Shown piece after piece: positions 44,632 to 57,560 of a stretch of DNA of 64,000 bases; positions within the stretch are counted from its first letter, which is position 1; every line of letters starts with the position of its first letter. Made by a program: the position numbers and the translations under genes. A model generated the notes under the pieces. That model was given only the letters and a program-made list of their open reading frames with translations. It was not told where the DNA came from and made no database searches. The stretch is from Galdieria yellowstonensis (Eukaryota; Rhodophyta; Bangiophyceae; Galdieriales; Galdieriaceae). Where the stretch lies: contig JANCYU010000069.1 in the NCBI GenBank assembly GCA_026122205.1, forward strand, positions 85,273 through 149,272. Direction: 5' to 3'.

Positions 44632-44923
44632 ATGAAGACGGCGTCTCTAACCCGTTACACAAAGAGAAAAAGCAAGAACAGAACAACAGACGAAATAGAA
44701 AATAAGCGAAGACTCTCTCAGAAACCTGGAGAAGTTGTTTCCGTTTGCCTTGAATGTTTTTTACAATACTTGTTTCTCTCCACTGGCCTATACGTTGCAG
44801 AATCCTGAGTCTCCTTGGAGTCCTGAGGAGTTCATATGTTTCGATTTGTATTTACGTGGTTTTACCTTTTCAGTACTGTGCTGTCCTCATACGTCTGGTC
44901 TTTCAGGTTGTTTCTTTCTCTGA
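44632..44923 (+). CDS. Candidate small SANT/Myb-like protein (tentative)
   Basis: Exon 1 44632-44733 encodes a very basic segment (RYTKRKSKNRTTDEIENKRR). A possible 67-bp intron (44734-44800, GTTGTT...TTGCAG) joins it to SPWSPEEFICFDLYLRGF, whose W-S-P-E-E-F...F spacing recalls the first helix of a SANT/Myb repeat. The third helix is not seen, and a further intron may follow. It could be a relic. Confidence 0.3.
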
Positions 44924-47818
44924 TACCAGACACTGGCGACTAGCTGAGGCTGGTTTCAAACCAAGGGCTTTTGGTATTTGCTGCGAGTGTGACTGAGTGA
45001 CTCACACTTTTGACCCTTCCGTTTGTCTTACGGCTCCTTTGACTGGCAGAAGCTTTCTCTCATTTAGGTACAAACGAAACGGTTCCGTATGTTTAAAGAC
45101 AACAATTCAGAACTAGTCTTTTTGACAAAAGCCTCGCATGTAGGTAAGAATATATTTATGGTAACACAACTCTATTCTCAAGAGGTACTTTTGGCTGGTC
45201 TTCAAACGCAGTATTTGTAGCTCAAAATACTTTTCAAGACACAACTTGGAATGTTTTTCGTTCCACTGGTCTCCTATCACGTCTCTCTAGGCAACTCTAA
45301 CAGCCTTCGTACCCATTCGTTTGGCGGACTAAAATGAGACACGAGCTGGGAGAGCAACATCGAACTGTTCGACAACTGGGAGACAGCTTTCGTGCATATA
45401 GCTCTTATTAGGAGCCTCATTGCGAAACGGTTGTCGGAACGAAGATCGCTGAGATTAAGAGTGACATAACGCGTTTCGTTCACCACGTGCTCCGACATTC
45501 TCCTCCTCTGGAAACCCAGGAAAACCATTTATCCCCTGTAAAATGAACTCTCCATTTGCAAGGACTAGTTGTCGAAAATTAACTCCAAGACAACTCTTGC
45601 CAACACATCTCCGTGTGGTGCAAACGCGACACAAGTACGCTCAACGTTCGGTATTCCAACGCTGTTCGTGGAATAAGAGTCTATGAAGTTTTGCAAGACC
45701 TGAATAAATGCGCGTTGTCTGTTTACAAGGGGAGACTAAAGCCCTTCAGCGTGTACAACAGGCTCTTGGTCTTTTCTACAACTATGCCGAAGCCCAACGA
45801 CAAAGTAGAAATAAAGCTGATCCAAGTCTCATCATTCAAATTGATTGGAAATCGGTTGTCTTTATCAACCTTATCTCCTTTCATTGAATGAAACACAAAA
45901 AAGACCAAAATTTACAGCAATTAAGAGTTTTTGATTGCGTGAAGATCAGAAACACGAAAGCATATTGAACTAATCAAAGCAAAGCTTTGGCCTACGGAGT
46001 GGGTGATATTGTTGTTGCGCCTAAAAATTTTTCCCCTCTCAGTGGTGCTGTTTCTTCATCTTTGGCACTTGTTGGAGAAGACATGACTACAAGCTGCCGT
46101 GTCTGCTCCCTTCGACAAGTTTTCTTGAATATGTCTTGTCACTCTTGAATTTGGCACATTTTGCATCACGCACTCTCTTACATGTGTAAACTCTTACCTT
46201 GACAGTCAGTTGAAAGAGTCACTAACTACCAAATACAAAGCACAAGTTGACACAAGTCGAGGGCACCGGATGGTACTCCTCGTATATAAATATTTAGTTA
46301 TTTTTGTAGTTGCCGCCTTGACAATGCCTCCCTTCAAGAGACATTGTCAACCAGAAGAACCACCAAGTAAAGTTTCCAATATTGGTTGTTGGAACATAGT
46401 GATCCTTTAACGATGAAATTTCAATACAGGCAGAGGTGCAGCGAGGAGCGAGTGGGAGTAGCATCTCGGAATACTCCATCCAACTCTGGAACTTACAATC
46501 AAAGAGCGGCCTACTTTTGCTAGATATTATGCCCTCCTTAAACACGTAGACTACATGGAATATTCCTTGCACCATTTCTAGTGTACGCATCATGGCATCG
46601 GAGTCCTTGAATATGCAGTTATTCAAATGAACCAAAATATGGTTTTATTTCCACAACCCTCAAAGAGTAGGAATGGTACCAAGTTGTAAAACTTATATAA
46701 TAAAAACAGCTTGTCTCATGCCACACAACACTTTCTTGTTTTGCTTGCCTTTTTCGCTCTAGGAAGTCTGAGTACAATATCCATAGACTTGACAAAAGGT
46801 TGCACAAGGCTATTCCGAATACAATCAGAATGGATACTGCCCTAAGAAGTAAGGGCAGTAGAACACGAACACAAGAGTGGAAGAACTTCTGCAAGGAGGC
46901 AAATTTGCCAATGCTTTACGGCTCTGAAAATAGAGGGCAGGAAAAATCATTCGTTTTGTTTTTGCTCTTTGGTAGGTAGGTGAACTCTCAGAAGCAGTTA
47001 TCAAATAGACTTCATTCCCAGATGACTTCCTATCCAGTATCTACCAGCATATTTTAGGTAGGACATTGCTTCGAAATTCGTGTTTTTACTTATTTGAAGT
47101 TTTCGTAAGTTGTGCCTCAAGAATCGAAAATGTCTATACTTGTTTATTCGTGTGAAAGGCTTCCAAAGCTTGACGACATTCGTGCTTGAGTATTTTAGAC
47201 GTATCTTTGAAGCTTCTTCGACTATTTATTAATTTGTGCTACGTGCCTGAAAGGATCGAGACTGCATTTCAAGTGGATACCGGGTACAAACATAGATAGC
47301 TTTGTATAGATGTTATGAAGTTGCTGTAAAACAATGGAAGCAAAAACTTCCTCTGATTTCAATATTTGTATCCTTACTTGCCCTTTGTATCTAAGTGCCA
47401 TTCTTATGGCCGGTTGACGTAAGAACATTGCCAATTTCCTTTATGATGGAAGCGCTAACTGCTTAAATTCATTGTGTCGATTGCATTCATACAAAGCAAC
47501 AAAGAAGGAATCATGTATTTTAGGTGCGGAAAGATTACACTGTCAAGAAATGGTCTTGATCGGCCTTAATATGCATGAGTGGACAGTGAACTCTCAATGC
47601 GTTTCTTTGTCTAACAAACGAAGCTTTGGTGTAGCCATTACCTGAGGACTTTTTCAATCAATAATTGCTCGATACTCGGGTTCGAGAAAACAACTAAAAG
47701 ACTGTTCATTCCAGTGTATATGATAGGTGATCAATTCATACAAGTAGTGAGCTATTTCTTTACGAGACTGCGGACCGTCGTGGCCGCTAGTGGCCGTCTA
47801 TACATCGACATTCAACTC
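44924..47818. other. Subtelomeric gene-poor stretch
   Basis: Short frames only (for example 45277-45528 minus, 46294-46635 minus, 46619-46894 minus). None carries a recognisable domain. Nothing else is supported. Confidence 0.4.
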
Positions 47819-50074
47819 TCAACTTCCTTCAGATTTTATCCGTTTGACAGGACTTCGACTTGGTGAGCTGCGCCTGCTTCGTACGTTTCGCCCTACATCT
47901 ATATAAGACTGCATGTAACCAGGAAAGTTGTCAAAAGTAAGAAACTCTACAAAATCTGGAGCGCTGTCTGCTTTCGCGTCCTCTCTTGTCAATGGAGTCA
48001 CATACAAAATAGATATTCGGTCTCGAAAAGATATGCCATGAGAGTCTGTCACCTCAAAGTTCACTATCTTCTCCCTGGCATCGTACACAGGCGAGACTTC
48101 AAAAACCTCAGCAAAGAACGAATTTAGTAACGAAGCAAGTTGAACAGTTCCACCAGTTTTCTTAAACAACCGTTCCAACTGTGCTGAGTCTGTGTTATGA
48201 GCTGGAAAAGATGAAACAGAAACTTGAATGAGGTACAACATCCAACTACCGTCGTCAGTCATATCTACGTAGGCGTAATCTAATCGAGGATAATTTGTTC
48301 CGAATTTTATCCAACAGCTAAATTCGATATTGGGACGTGGCAGCATAAACTCCTTCCCGTCAAATCTTAGCCATCGGTTGGACTTTAGATGGATCGTTCG
48401 ATAACCCGCTCGTGAATAAATCTCGATATCTGGACGAAACTGTCGACATAAATGCAAAAACAGTTCTTCGAAATATTCTCCGCTATTAAAACCCTCCCGT
48501 CGGGCCTCTTTAAACTTGTTGGATACCTCGACTAGACGCTCTTTCGTAAAATAATAGTTTGAAAAAGATTCAAAAAGAACGTCGCGGGCTATGCTGTTGT
48601 AAAAGCGTAAGGATCCATTATTCATTTCTAGCAACAGACCTCGATCTCGATAGGCACTATCAAACAATGTAATTGCTGGAGTTTCCCTGCCAAGAAATAG
48701 CTCGTAGAGCATGTTATAAAACGCTTTCTTTTTTTCTTCCCTCAATGAGTCGACATATTCTTCGTGTCTTTTTTTCATGTCTCCAAAAGCGTTTTTAGTA
48801 AACCCTGCGACCATTTCTTCAAAGCTGAAGTTAGGAAAACTGCGACTCAGTTCGATCAGTTCGGCTATCGTTCTTGGAACACGACCCGTAAGGTCCACAA
48901 CGGTGCGTTCATTATCTCTAAATGTTTCAGGATAATCGTCCAGTGCTTGCCATCTTTTAAATTCTTCTTTACTCAACGGTTCAATATACCTCTTAGAGTT
49001 TCTATACCCGCTAGGCAGCTTGCTTTCAAACTCGTGATGTTGCGAACCTGCGATAACAAACTTACAATACGGCTATACAGAGTTAATGATCAGAAGGAAC
49101 AAAGAGCATGTACTTACAGTACTGTGCCGTACTGGACGAGCGTATAACTTGAAGAAGGGCGGCCAACTATTAGGATCATTGCCAAATTGCTGCCAAAGAG
49201 CATTGTGTTCGTCGACAATCAATAAATTAAGAGAGCCTATCATCATAATATTTTCTCTGATATCGATGCATAGCTCTATGTCACCCGTTTTTAGTGCGTA
49301 AATGATGACCTCTTTTAGAGCCGCTGCTTCAAGTGACATGTAGCGAGAGCTAAGAGGCTGAAAGCGATGATTCAACACAGCTGAATTCTGTGCATTCATA
49401 AATAATAGCATGCTCAGGTAACGCTTCACAACACGCTCCTGGTTAGTTTCATCCTCAACCAGTGATGATGCGTTTCCGATATACTGCACCGGTATTTTAA
49501 AATGTCGGGCAAAAACAGTTATGAGATAAAGATAAATACTCTTGCCCAACCCACTAGCTGCAGATAAAACATTCAATTTGCGTCTGTTTTCACCATCCAC
49601 CAGTGCGTTCCACAGTGTTATCAGATCCTCTCTCAAAAAAACCCTTGAAATTTTACTGCCACAACTCTTCAAAGGAAAGTCTTCATCGAACTTTTTGGGT
49701 AACAAGATTGAAGAGGCGGCGTTCAGTGATAAGTCTTTTGTAGAAACTTCTTCGCTTCCCACCCTCAATTTTTCTCCAAGGAACTCAGAAACTTTAGTTT
49801 CTGAACATTCCTTATCCAGCCTGGGTAAATCCTCGAGCCAGATATTTCTAAATTTTTCGTTGATCTTCATGGTTACTGGGTCAAACACTTGCTCCCACTC
49901 CATATGTACACCACAAGCTCTCTCCTCCCTTGAGGAAGCAGCGTCCATCTCCGACGAAACAACTCCACGAACAAACGATAAATGATTGGGAAATTTGGTG
50001 ATGGTGCCGCTTTTAGAGATTCCACATGAGGGTACGTATCCGTTGCTCTTTTCACCTTGCTTCCACGTGGCCAT
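47819..50074 (-). CDS. P-loop NTPase plus nuclease-like protein resembling RHS/Crinkler family
   Basis: Exons are 50074-49118 and 49060-47819, giving 732 aa. The 57-bp intron (GTAAGT...TTGTAAG) joins RPVRHST to FVIAGSQHHEFESKLPSGY; other acceptors break the frame or hit stops. The N-terminal ~160 residues are variable. Then come a Walker A-like loop ASGLGKSIYLYL and a Walker B-like LLIVDEHNALW. Next is the AGS.H.EFE segment with IEPLSKEEFKRW and VDLTGRVPRTIAELIEL, which are typical of the retrotransposon-hot-spot/Crinkler ATPase part. The C-terminal domain has PRLDYAYVD followed by MLYLIQVSVSSFPAHN, resembling the restriction-endonuclease-like core (D...xQxS) of that class. A basic tail (RRSSPSRSPVKRIK) could be nuclear. 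It is intact and intron-bearing inside a repeat-rich region. Family assignment is from motif memory only. Confidence 0.65.
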
Positions 50075-53000
50075 CTTTTTTCTTCTTTTCTATTTTTAGA
50101 AAAAGAGGAAGGGCGGGTTCTTGTCAGTGACAACATTACTTGTAATTTGACATTTTTTTACGGAGCAACGCTTAGTACAAGTTGAGAAGACCGAAGGAGG
50201 TCCTTTTTTATTCAAGGCTACGTATAGCTCAGATATGAACTTGGACGGGTTCTTGTTTGGCACTTAAACTTGATATATTGCACTGTTTGTCCTATTTTGT
50301 CAAGGCAGTCTCTTCCTGGTGTTGTCTCTGTTCTATCCTTCACGACTATTTACACTTACGGCTTTGATCTTGCTTGCTTTGCCTTTAAACCGGTCAAAGA
50401 GTCATTTGTCCTTCCCTATTTGCTGAGGTGATTAAATAGCCCGCTTGTTTCAAGAAGAAAAGGAGGAGGTCGAAGAACGCGAATTGTGTGGTGTTCTCAG
50501 TAACTTTGCAGTTTCGAAGAGCAGTACAGTAGCTTGCAAAGTTTGCAGGTACAAATCCTCTCATTTGTATGGCCAGTATGGAAGAAATACAAGTGGAGGT
50601 GTTCCGTTTACTTTGAAGCGCCACACAGTCTGCTTAATTCTTTAGTCAACGGATGTTCTGAAGAGAGTATATTTGGAAATACTCGGATTTACTTTTGTAT
50701 AATAGGAGTGCACCATGGTCAAGCTTGTTTCTCTTTCTTGACTTTAAACCTCGCAATCCTGTAAAAGCACTTTGTACACATTTCTTTTTAAAACAGGCTC
50801 CCAGGCGGAAAAAATGTGCATCTTGTCCCTCGAAAGCGTTGTTTCAAAGATAAGGTGCTGCTCGGAAGGTTGCTTTCCAATGGTCGACAAGAACTAGAAG
50901 ATACTGATTTTCCACGTTAACGTGAACATTCAACATAGTCTGACCAGAAAGACACAAGTTGGAGCGGAGCACATCAGAAAGGGTGATTATCGTTCCTTGA
51001 ACAGATTCTGTACGTATAGAAGACTTGGCAGCAATTGTTTCTATTTTTCCCGCACCCCATTGCTGTTTAAATACCAAGTTGTTTCCAAGTAGTGACAACA
51101 ACAATGGAAGCACCGTGTACCTAAACAACAACTTGTTCAAAAGAAACACTATCAAGTTATAGAAACGTTTGAATAAAAGAATATGGGAACTAAACGAGAC
51201 ATTAGGCCAATTTGAGTCGAGATCTGTATGCAAAGAGCTACACAGTATCCTAAAACTAAGTATTTCTTGTAATTCTCCTTTACTTTCCAAAGTACAGTGG
51301 AAGTTTGGTAGCAATCAAAATCAATAGTTTCTGCAAAGTTGCCTTCCTGAAGCTGCATATCACTCTTTACTTGTTTTTCGATGGTTATTGTATCGTCTTT
51401 TGTCGGTTAACTTCAATTTCTGTGCAGGTGCTTGTTGTTGAATGATAATCCAACGTTGCCTTCGAGAAATGGAAATCCTTTCTATATCGTTTTATCGTTC
51501 GAAACGTTCACGCATTGCCTGTGCTTTCACGAACCTCGTTCAGCAAGTACTTCTCAGTTCGTTTAATGATATAACATTTGTCACGTATTAATCACATAGT
51601 GTCATATGCTTGTTTACTCACTTGGATCTTTGAAAGAGTTATTCAGAATCTCTCATGATCATTGAAAACTCGAAAGAGCTCATTTTCCGAAGAGTAATGA
51701 CGACCCAACTCAATCATTAGTGGATGATTAGCTAACACAAAATGCATTGGTGTTTCTTTTTCAATGTATCTTTTGTAAAGTAAAATCCAAAATTAGTAAC
51801 CTTACAAAATTTCTCCCTCTATACGCGTCTGAACCTCCAAGGACTATGCATAAAATACCAACTATCTCGAGATTTCAGCACCAGAAGCTTTACCTTACAA
51901 AGTTGTTAGGAAGGAAGTTATGTATTCATACATGCCGACTCGTTCACAAGCAGTCATTGCCATTTCATCTCTAATGCTAAAAAACAATCTTGTCAACCCA
52001 TTCAGGTACCTTGAGACTGTTCATTTCATGTGGATCGTTTACCCCAACTCATTACGATGGCTCCTCTTTGAAATATATTGTCCACACTTTTCTATTCCGC
52101 ATCAACTTGATCAAAAGTCAGTCACGGAAAGACATTTTGGAGCAAACTGTTCGAATTTTTCCAAGAGTACGAGTCTATATGTAAGACAAGTTTATCATCC
52201 TTCATGGCACCATCACAGTCGAGGACGTGTTGTTTGGAAACAACTTTCAAAGTTCGAGTCAGAGCAGACAATTCGTCTATACCAGGAAATTCAGTCACTT
52301 CTTACGAAAGAAACTTCAAAACACTCTAAGAAAATGGGGACTCATCCAGGCCCTCTGTACACAAAAAGTGTTTGACTAGATTGAATGGGCACTTGTTCTA
52401 TTTGCTAGTGTTGCTGCACGTTGGTGACACCAAAGCAAAAGTAGACACACAACACGAATTTTCGCTGTTTAAGAAACGAGCATAAAAACTGCGCGACTGA
52501 TTGGTGAAAGTAAGCAGTTGAGCTGGCTCTGTCACCTTTTGTTTTTGTCTTTGTAATAAGAGGCTTATTCTTCATAGTGCGGTCCAAAGTCGAGTTCTGC
52601 TGTCACCTAGAAATAAGACATTCTCAACTTTGTTTATTCCTTTTCTCCAGATGTAACTACAGCTTGGAACTTTTTGGTGCCAGCAGCTCAACAAAGTAGT
52701 AGTCTGTTGTTTGTTGAAAGACAGCAAACTGTACAGTCCAAATTTCACTATAATACTTGAAATCCATTTCCGAAAGTCTGTCTGAATCTGTAAACGGCCA
52801 GAGCTGTTGGTTAACAAGTCTCTGCTGAACAGTGGCAGCTGTCACTGAGTCCAGTTTAGGACTCTCCACAAAAAACCAAAGACCTTTGCGTCTTTCTTAA
52901 GGCCTACAATTTCTTTGGTTGTTATAATTTGCGTACATAGACTTGAAGACAGAACAAAGAAACAACTTGTTATGCGCGTTTGTGGGTTTGAAAGAGAAAA

Positions 53001-53099
53001 GGGTTCTCCCAGTGAATGCAGACGCAGTAGTTTTGTTTTCTGCTCCGCCGTCAAGTTCGTCTCAAAAGTGACGTTGTTGTTTATATTTCACACTTTTTC
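50075..53099. other. Subtelomeric gene-poor stretch
   Basis: No gene is supported. Frames at 50844-51358 on the minus strand contain ENQYLLVLVDHW, which faintly recalls the ENYQLLV segment of the duplicated family, but this is too weak to call. The DNA from about 52880 is duplicated from the 41800 region. Confidence 0.35.
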
Positions 53100-53190
53100 T
53101 TAGTTGAGATACGGGGTGCTGTATTCCATATGAGGATTGTTCAAGTTATCTTCACTTGTAGTCTGAACAAGTAGTTGATAGTTTTCAGCT
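52880..53190. repeat. Duplicated segment (partner of 41800-42125)
   Basis: Both copies share CTTAGTTGAGA, TTGTTCAAGTTA and CAAGTAGTTGATAGTTTTC blocks, plus GGTTGTTATA- and AGACAGAACA-type sequence at matching distances. The direction is the same in both. The similarity covers the coding C-terminus and the DNA past its stop codon. Confidence 0.6.
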
Positions 53191-53374
53191 TGACTAGGAC
53201 AGCAATTCACGATCTGATTGGAAAGTTTGATGACTGTCGTCAAGCTACCCAACTTTGCTACGAATTCTTCTGCTTCCTCGCATTGACGGGAGTTCAAAGA
53301 CTTCTCCAATTTTCTGCTGGAAGTCGAGGCGAGTTTCTTCGACCTGAATATTTCAAAGTTTTCTGCCTTGTCTC
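53100..53374 (-). pseudogene. Fragment B of the duplicated unrecognised gene family
   Basis: An open frame starts at a possible acceptor (TTGAG, 53375-53376) and encodes DKAENFEIFRSKKLASTSSRKLEKSLNS...ENYQLLVQTTSEDNLNN...YLN before a TAA. It is longer than fragment A and highly charged at its start. A possible upstream exon (KLWWQRKQQ) could join across a very short intron but is not reliable. No known domain was recognised. Confidence 0.4.
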
Positions 53375-54949
53375 CTCAACAGCCAACAGTGTGAAGACTT
53401 TTGGGCATCGTACTTTGCTGCTTCCTCTGCCACCAAAGCTTATTTGCAGTAGAATATTTGAGGTATGCGAACGAGATTACGTACGGCATTGTTGTATTGT
53501 ACTAGCTCATCAGTAGTATGTGATGGTAGAAAGCAATGTACCGATGCACGTTGTACTCAGTGACAAGTTGTTTTGTCCTACGGCAGGAGAGGACCTCTGT
53601 TGCACTTGTTGCAATGAAAAGAACAAGAGATGTCTGTCCACTTAACTTCCTTATCGCTCTGTCATTGCAAAACCTCGCTCTTTTGGTTCGAATTCATTCT
53701 AGGTTCCCTGAGCGCCGCACTACAGCAGTAGCAACCCAAGAAGAAAAACGCCAAGATGAAAGCCAAACCATCCTTGCGTTCTTTTTTTTTTAAAATAACC
53801 AGTCGATATAAAGTCTGGACGATTCCAAGATGGCTTGGTAGCCTTGTTATACCGGAGCTAACCTCGCAGGAGACAATGACACGACCAGTTGGCTAGACGA
53901 ACCAGCGTTTGCCACAGTACCAGTGCCACACATGTTTCCTCTTTATCGAATCACACTCAGCATTTTGCCCTAGTCATTCTCTTTTTGTGTCGCCGAGTGC
54001 CAAGACATGCTGTCTGGGAAGCGCAACCCACTTGTCACTCTCTAACGACAAAAAGGGGTAACTTGACACTCTCGATTTCCTTTCCACTGCCAGTCTAGAT
54101 AGAAATCAAAGGAGAGTCCAAAAAGTTTGGACTTGTTATGTTTCTTCTACTGACACTGGCAATACTGCACCAAAGTGATCAGCACCAAATGGCTCCAACC
54201 GATTGAGGGTGGTGAGAAGTTGACCTCTCCTTTGCCACTCTTTTTTTGGGAGTCTCTCGTGTGTTTTGCCTTTTCAAAGCTTGAAGACTATTTATTCTGC
54301 AATGTTTCAGAGGTTTCTTCAGAGGTTTTGTACTAGTCTTATTCCATGCTTCGTAGTGGGTGAAAGGCTCCTTTCACAACAGCGTTGTCATGACCCGCCA
54401 ATCTCCGCATCTTCAACCGCCAAATTGTGCGCGTATATATACATATATTTGTACAGATTCGTGGTGTAAGAAGAAGAGTGCAATGGTTGAAAAGTAGGAA
54501 CAGAGTACTAAGGTACCTGTGGAGGCGCACTTGAAAAAGTGGTCATGTCCTTTTACCGGTCTACAAGTAGGTTTATTTGCTGTCGAGATTGCATGTTTAG
54601 TGTACTCGACACCAAGTATCATTCAGTGCCTTTATGAGCGTGTGAGTGTACTTGGAACTTTTCAAGTTGAATAGGTAGATTTTGTTGACGAAAGTATGTG
54701 GAAAAATTGAAGCGTCATTAGGCAAACTAGAAGAATTTACAATATTAGAAAAGTACACTTGAAATTTTCCTGATTACTTTTATCACCAGCGCAACACACG
54801 CATCCATCGTCCTGTGGCGTTACAAACTGTACTATCGATGACGCCTAACCTTTTTTTGCGAGTTGTGCTCCTTTTGGTTCACTACCCATGGTGAGCTGGT
54901 TGTAAGGATCAAATTGCTATGGACTTTCGGAAGCTGTTTCTTCTTCCCG
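53375..54949. other. Subtelomeric gene-poor stretch
   Basis: Only short frames without motifs occur. No RNA gene or repeat was recognised in this stretch. Confidence 0.35.
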
Positions 54950-57560
54950 CTTCTACTTGGTCAATATTATCATCTCCAGAAGAAGAAGAATTCCACAATT
55001 CATCTATAATGGATCATCTGATGAGCCAAGCGTTGCTCCGCTTGCTAAATTAGATCTTTCAAAGCGGAAAGATTCTAAGTTTATGGAACTCCTTACTCCT
55101 CATTTCCATTAACTAAAAAAGGTGATTTGAGTGATATGAATAATTATAGAGGTATTAGCCTCATTAATACCAATGTGAAACTGCGGAGTGCGATTGGTAC
55201 TAATCGTATTCGTAACGCAGTAGAAAATCACAATATTTTGGTACAAGAGCAAGCCGGTTTTTGTACTGGCGAGGAATGTGCAGCTCAAGTCATAGCTTTA
55301 GTAGAGTGTGTGTTACGACGATGGATCAATGAAATGCGCCCTACTTATGGATGTTTCATTGATATACGAAAAGATCTTGAGTTGTTTACCTAAACTGTAA
55401 AGTTTAGGTATCCGAGGCGGATGCTCGGGATTTTATCATGCGTTTATCGTTGCTCTTGGACACAGGTATCCCTATCTTCACGGTTGTCTGAAACACTTTC
55501 ACCTGGCTTTCCGTTCTGTAGAGGAGTACGTCAAAGTGATCCTTCGTCGCCACCGTTGTTCTATCTATTCATCAATCGTCAAGCTCACTAGTACAGGGAA
55601 TCGATCACCTGGACTGATGTTTGTCAATAATGTGGTGTTGGTGGACCCTAGTCGCGTTTTGTGGAAGCTTCTATGCACAAGTTAAATGAATCTTTGGCTC
55701 AATTTGAAATGGAAGGTAAGGCAAACGCGGTTTTGCCGTTATCCACGGATGTATAGATAAGATAACTAGGAGGCAGTGGCAGTTGCAAGGCAAAGACATA
55801 CCTGTGGTCGAAGAATATCGTCATTTGCATATTGATTTGAATACTAGCTTAACGGCGGAAGGATTTATTTTGCAACTTCAAATTCAGCGTTATGGGCAAT
55901 GATTGTAGATGGCATCTCCATTTTTACGTAATTGTAGGATACCAATGGATCTCCGCCTGTGTGTTGTCAAAAGTTGTTTGCTAGCCTTTTTAGTTGGGGC
56001 TCTGAGTAGTGGGGTATGCATCAACTGCATGCCAAATCTTTTGAGGTTGGTGTTGAATCAAACTTTTGGAACGGTTGTAGGAGTGCATACGAAACACACA
56101 GAGTATGTTTTACTGTTTTGTATACAGAATTGAATATACCTAGTGTAGAATCACTTATAGCAGGACGCCGGGCACGTGTATGGACCAAAGGACCTAGTAT
56201 GCGCCCATGAATCAGTGTCTTATGTCGTTGGATACCTACATTTCGGAAAGGCACATGGGTGAAAAACACCAAAGCATGGTTGAGGAGAAAGTTGCAAGTT
56301 CAGCAGTGAATTTAATGCAACGATCGAGTAGTGGTTCCAAGGCATTGCAACGAACACTGCAATAAGTCATTCACAACAAATGGTTGAGTACTGGCAACAC
56401 GACACTATCACATACTTGGTGTGAGTATTGTCAGTTTGCATTACAAATCGGTAGTGCATTGTTGCGTGATAGGTCCTTCGACCATCCTTAATATAGCAAA
56501 ATTCTTCAATGGCTAATGCGTATTCGTGTTGATGGTTGGTGTTCTTGCTCGAGGCTCGCCAGAATAGGTATCTTGGATGAAGAATGGAAGACTCGTTGTC
56601 CCTGTTGTTTGGCCAATGTACCTGAAACATTGAGTCATTTACGAATGCACTCGATGGGCTTGAAGACGCTGGTTATCTTCGGGTCCATGGCGAAACTGTT
56701 TGCTAAACTACCTGCTATTCTCGGTTTTATCCATATAGCCTTCTCGGTGTAAGGCTTGTGGTGACGAATTCGTTGGAGGAAAACTCGAGTACAACAGTAG
56801 AAATGCAGGAAAAGAAAGCCTTGGATGAAGCCAGTCATCGTTGGTGGACGACTGGTGAGTTTACTTATCAGGCCTGTATTAATTCTATGTTGGTTGCACT
56901 AGAATTGGACAATGGCTTGTCGCAATGTGGGTTTCGGACTGATTTACCAGGATTTATTCTGGTAGGTCAGTTTCTTGAGGCAGTGATGGGCATTCGTATG
57001 TCCATTATTGACAACCTCCGTCGTTTTAGCTTAGACTCTGACGACGTTAATATTACCACCACGAGCCGACGCCCTGAAGGGTATGGCGAAGCCATTGGAA
57101 TAGCATGAAAAGGGATAAGTAGTGGCGGTTTTCAGCCTTTTCACTATTCTGGCGCCCGGACTGTTGATACAAACTTGGAGTTTTCTTCTCCAAGGGGAGG
57201 GGGGTTTTAGTGGGTGTGACTCCCACATCACCCTGTTTCTCAGTGACATCTTTGGTAAGCGAGATTCAGGGTACCTACCTGCCTGAATTCCTGGGTACAA
57301 CCATGAATTCAGTTCTGTCAAAGGAACACAGTAATCTGGCAGCAAGGGTTTCCCCTCTTCTGTATCTTCAGGCCACTCAAAAAAAAGTGCTCCAAGTTCA
57401 ACCTATTCAATATTCCTCTCCATTACTATTCGATCTGTTTATCAATGATTTACTTATAGACGATTTGGGAAAATTGGAGCCCGTGTGGTGGCATGGTAGC
57501 AGCTTCGGTAGAGTGTGTCCAACGCCGATGGAATGTTGAGTCGCAAGCATTTCCACGAAA
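54950..57560 (+). mobile_element. Decayed LINE-type (non-LTR) retrotransposon
   Basis: Reverse-transcriptase remnants lie in several frames on the plus strand. The frame at 55127-55393 gives NNYRGISLINTNVKL, QAGFCTGEECAAQVIALVE and YGCFIDIRKDL, the classic LINE RT blocks. Downstream, frame-shifted sequence gives a GVRQSDPSSPPLFYLFIN-like block near 55530-55575 and a degenerate VNNVVL where FADDVVL is expected (near 55625). At 56516-56750 a zf-RVT-like Cys motif (CPCCLANVPETLSHL) is seen. A second RT fragment, SPLLFDLFINDLLIDDL, appears at 57417-57470. The element is broken by stops and shifts and is not functional. No target-site duplication was identified. Confidence 0.7.

Noticed and set aside
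50844..51358. Minus frame with ENQYLLVLV, possible third copy of the duplicated family
   Set aside because: Only a few residues agree and the flanking DNA does not match the two clear copies.
53680..53720. GGTTCGAATTC resembling a tRNA T-loop
   Set aside because: No matching acceptor, D or anticodon stems around it.
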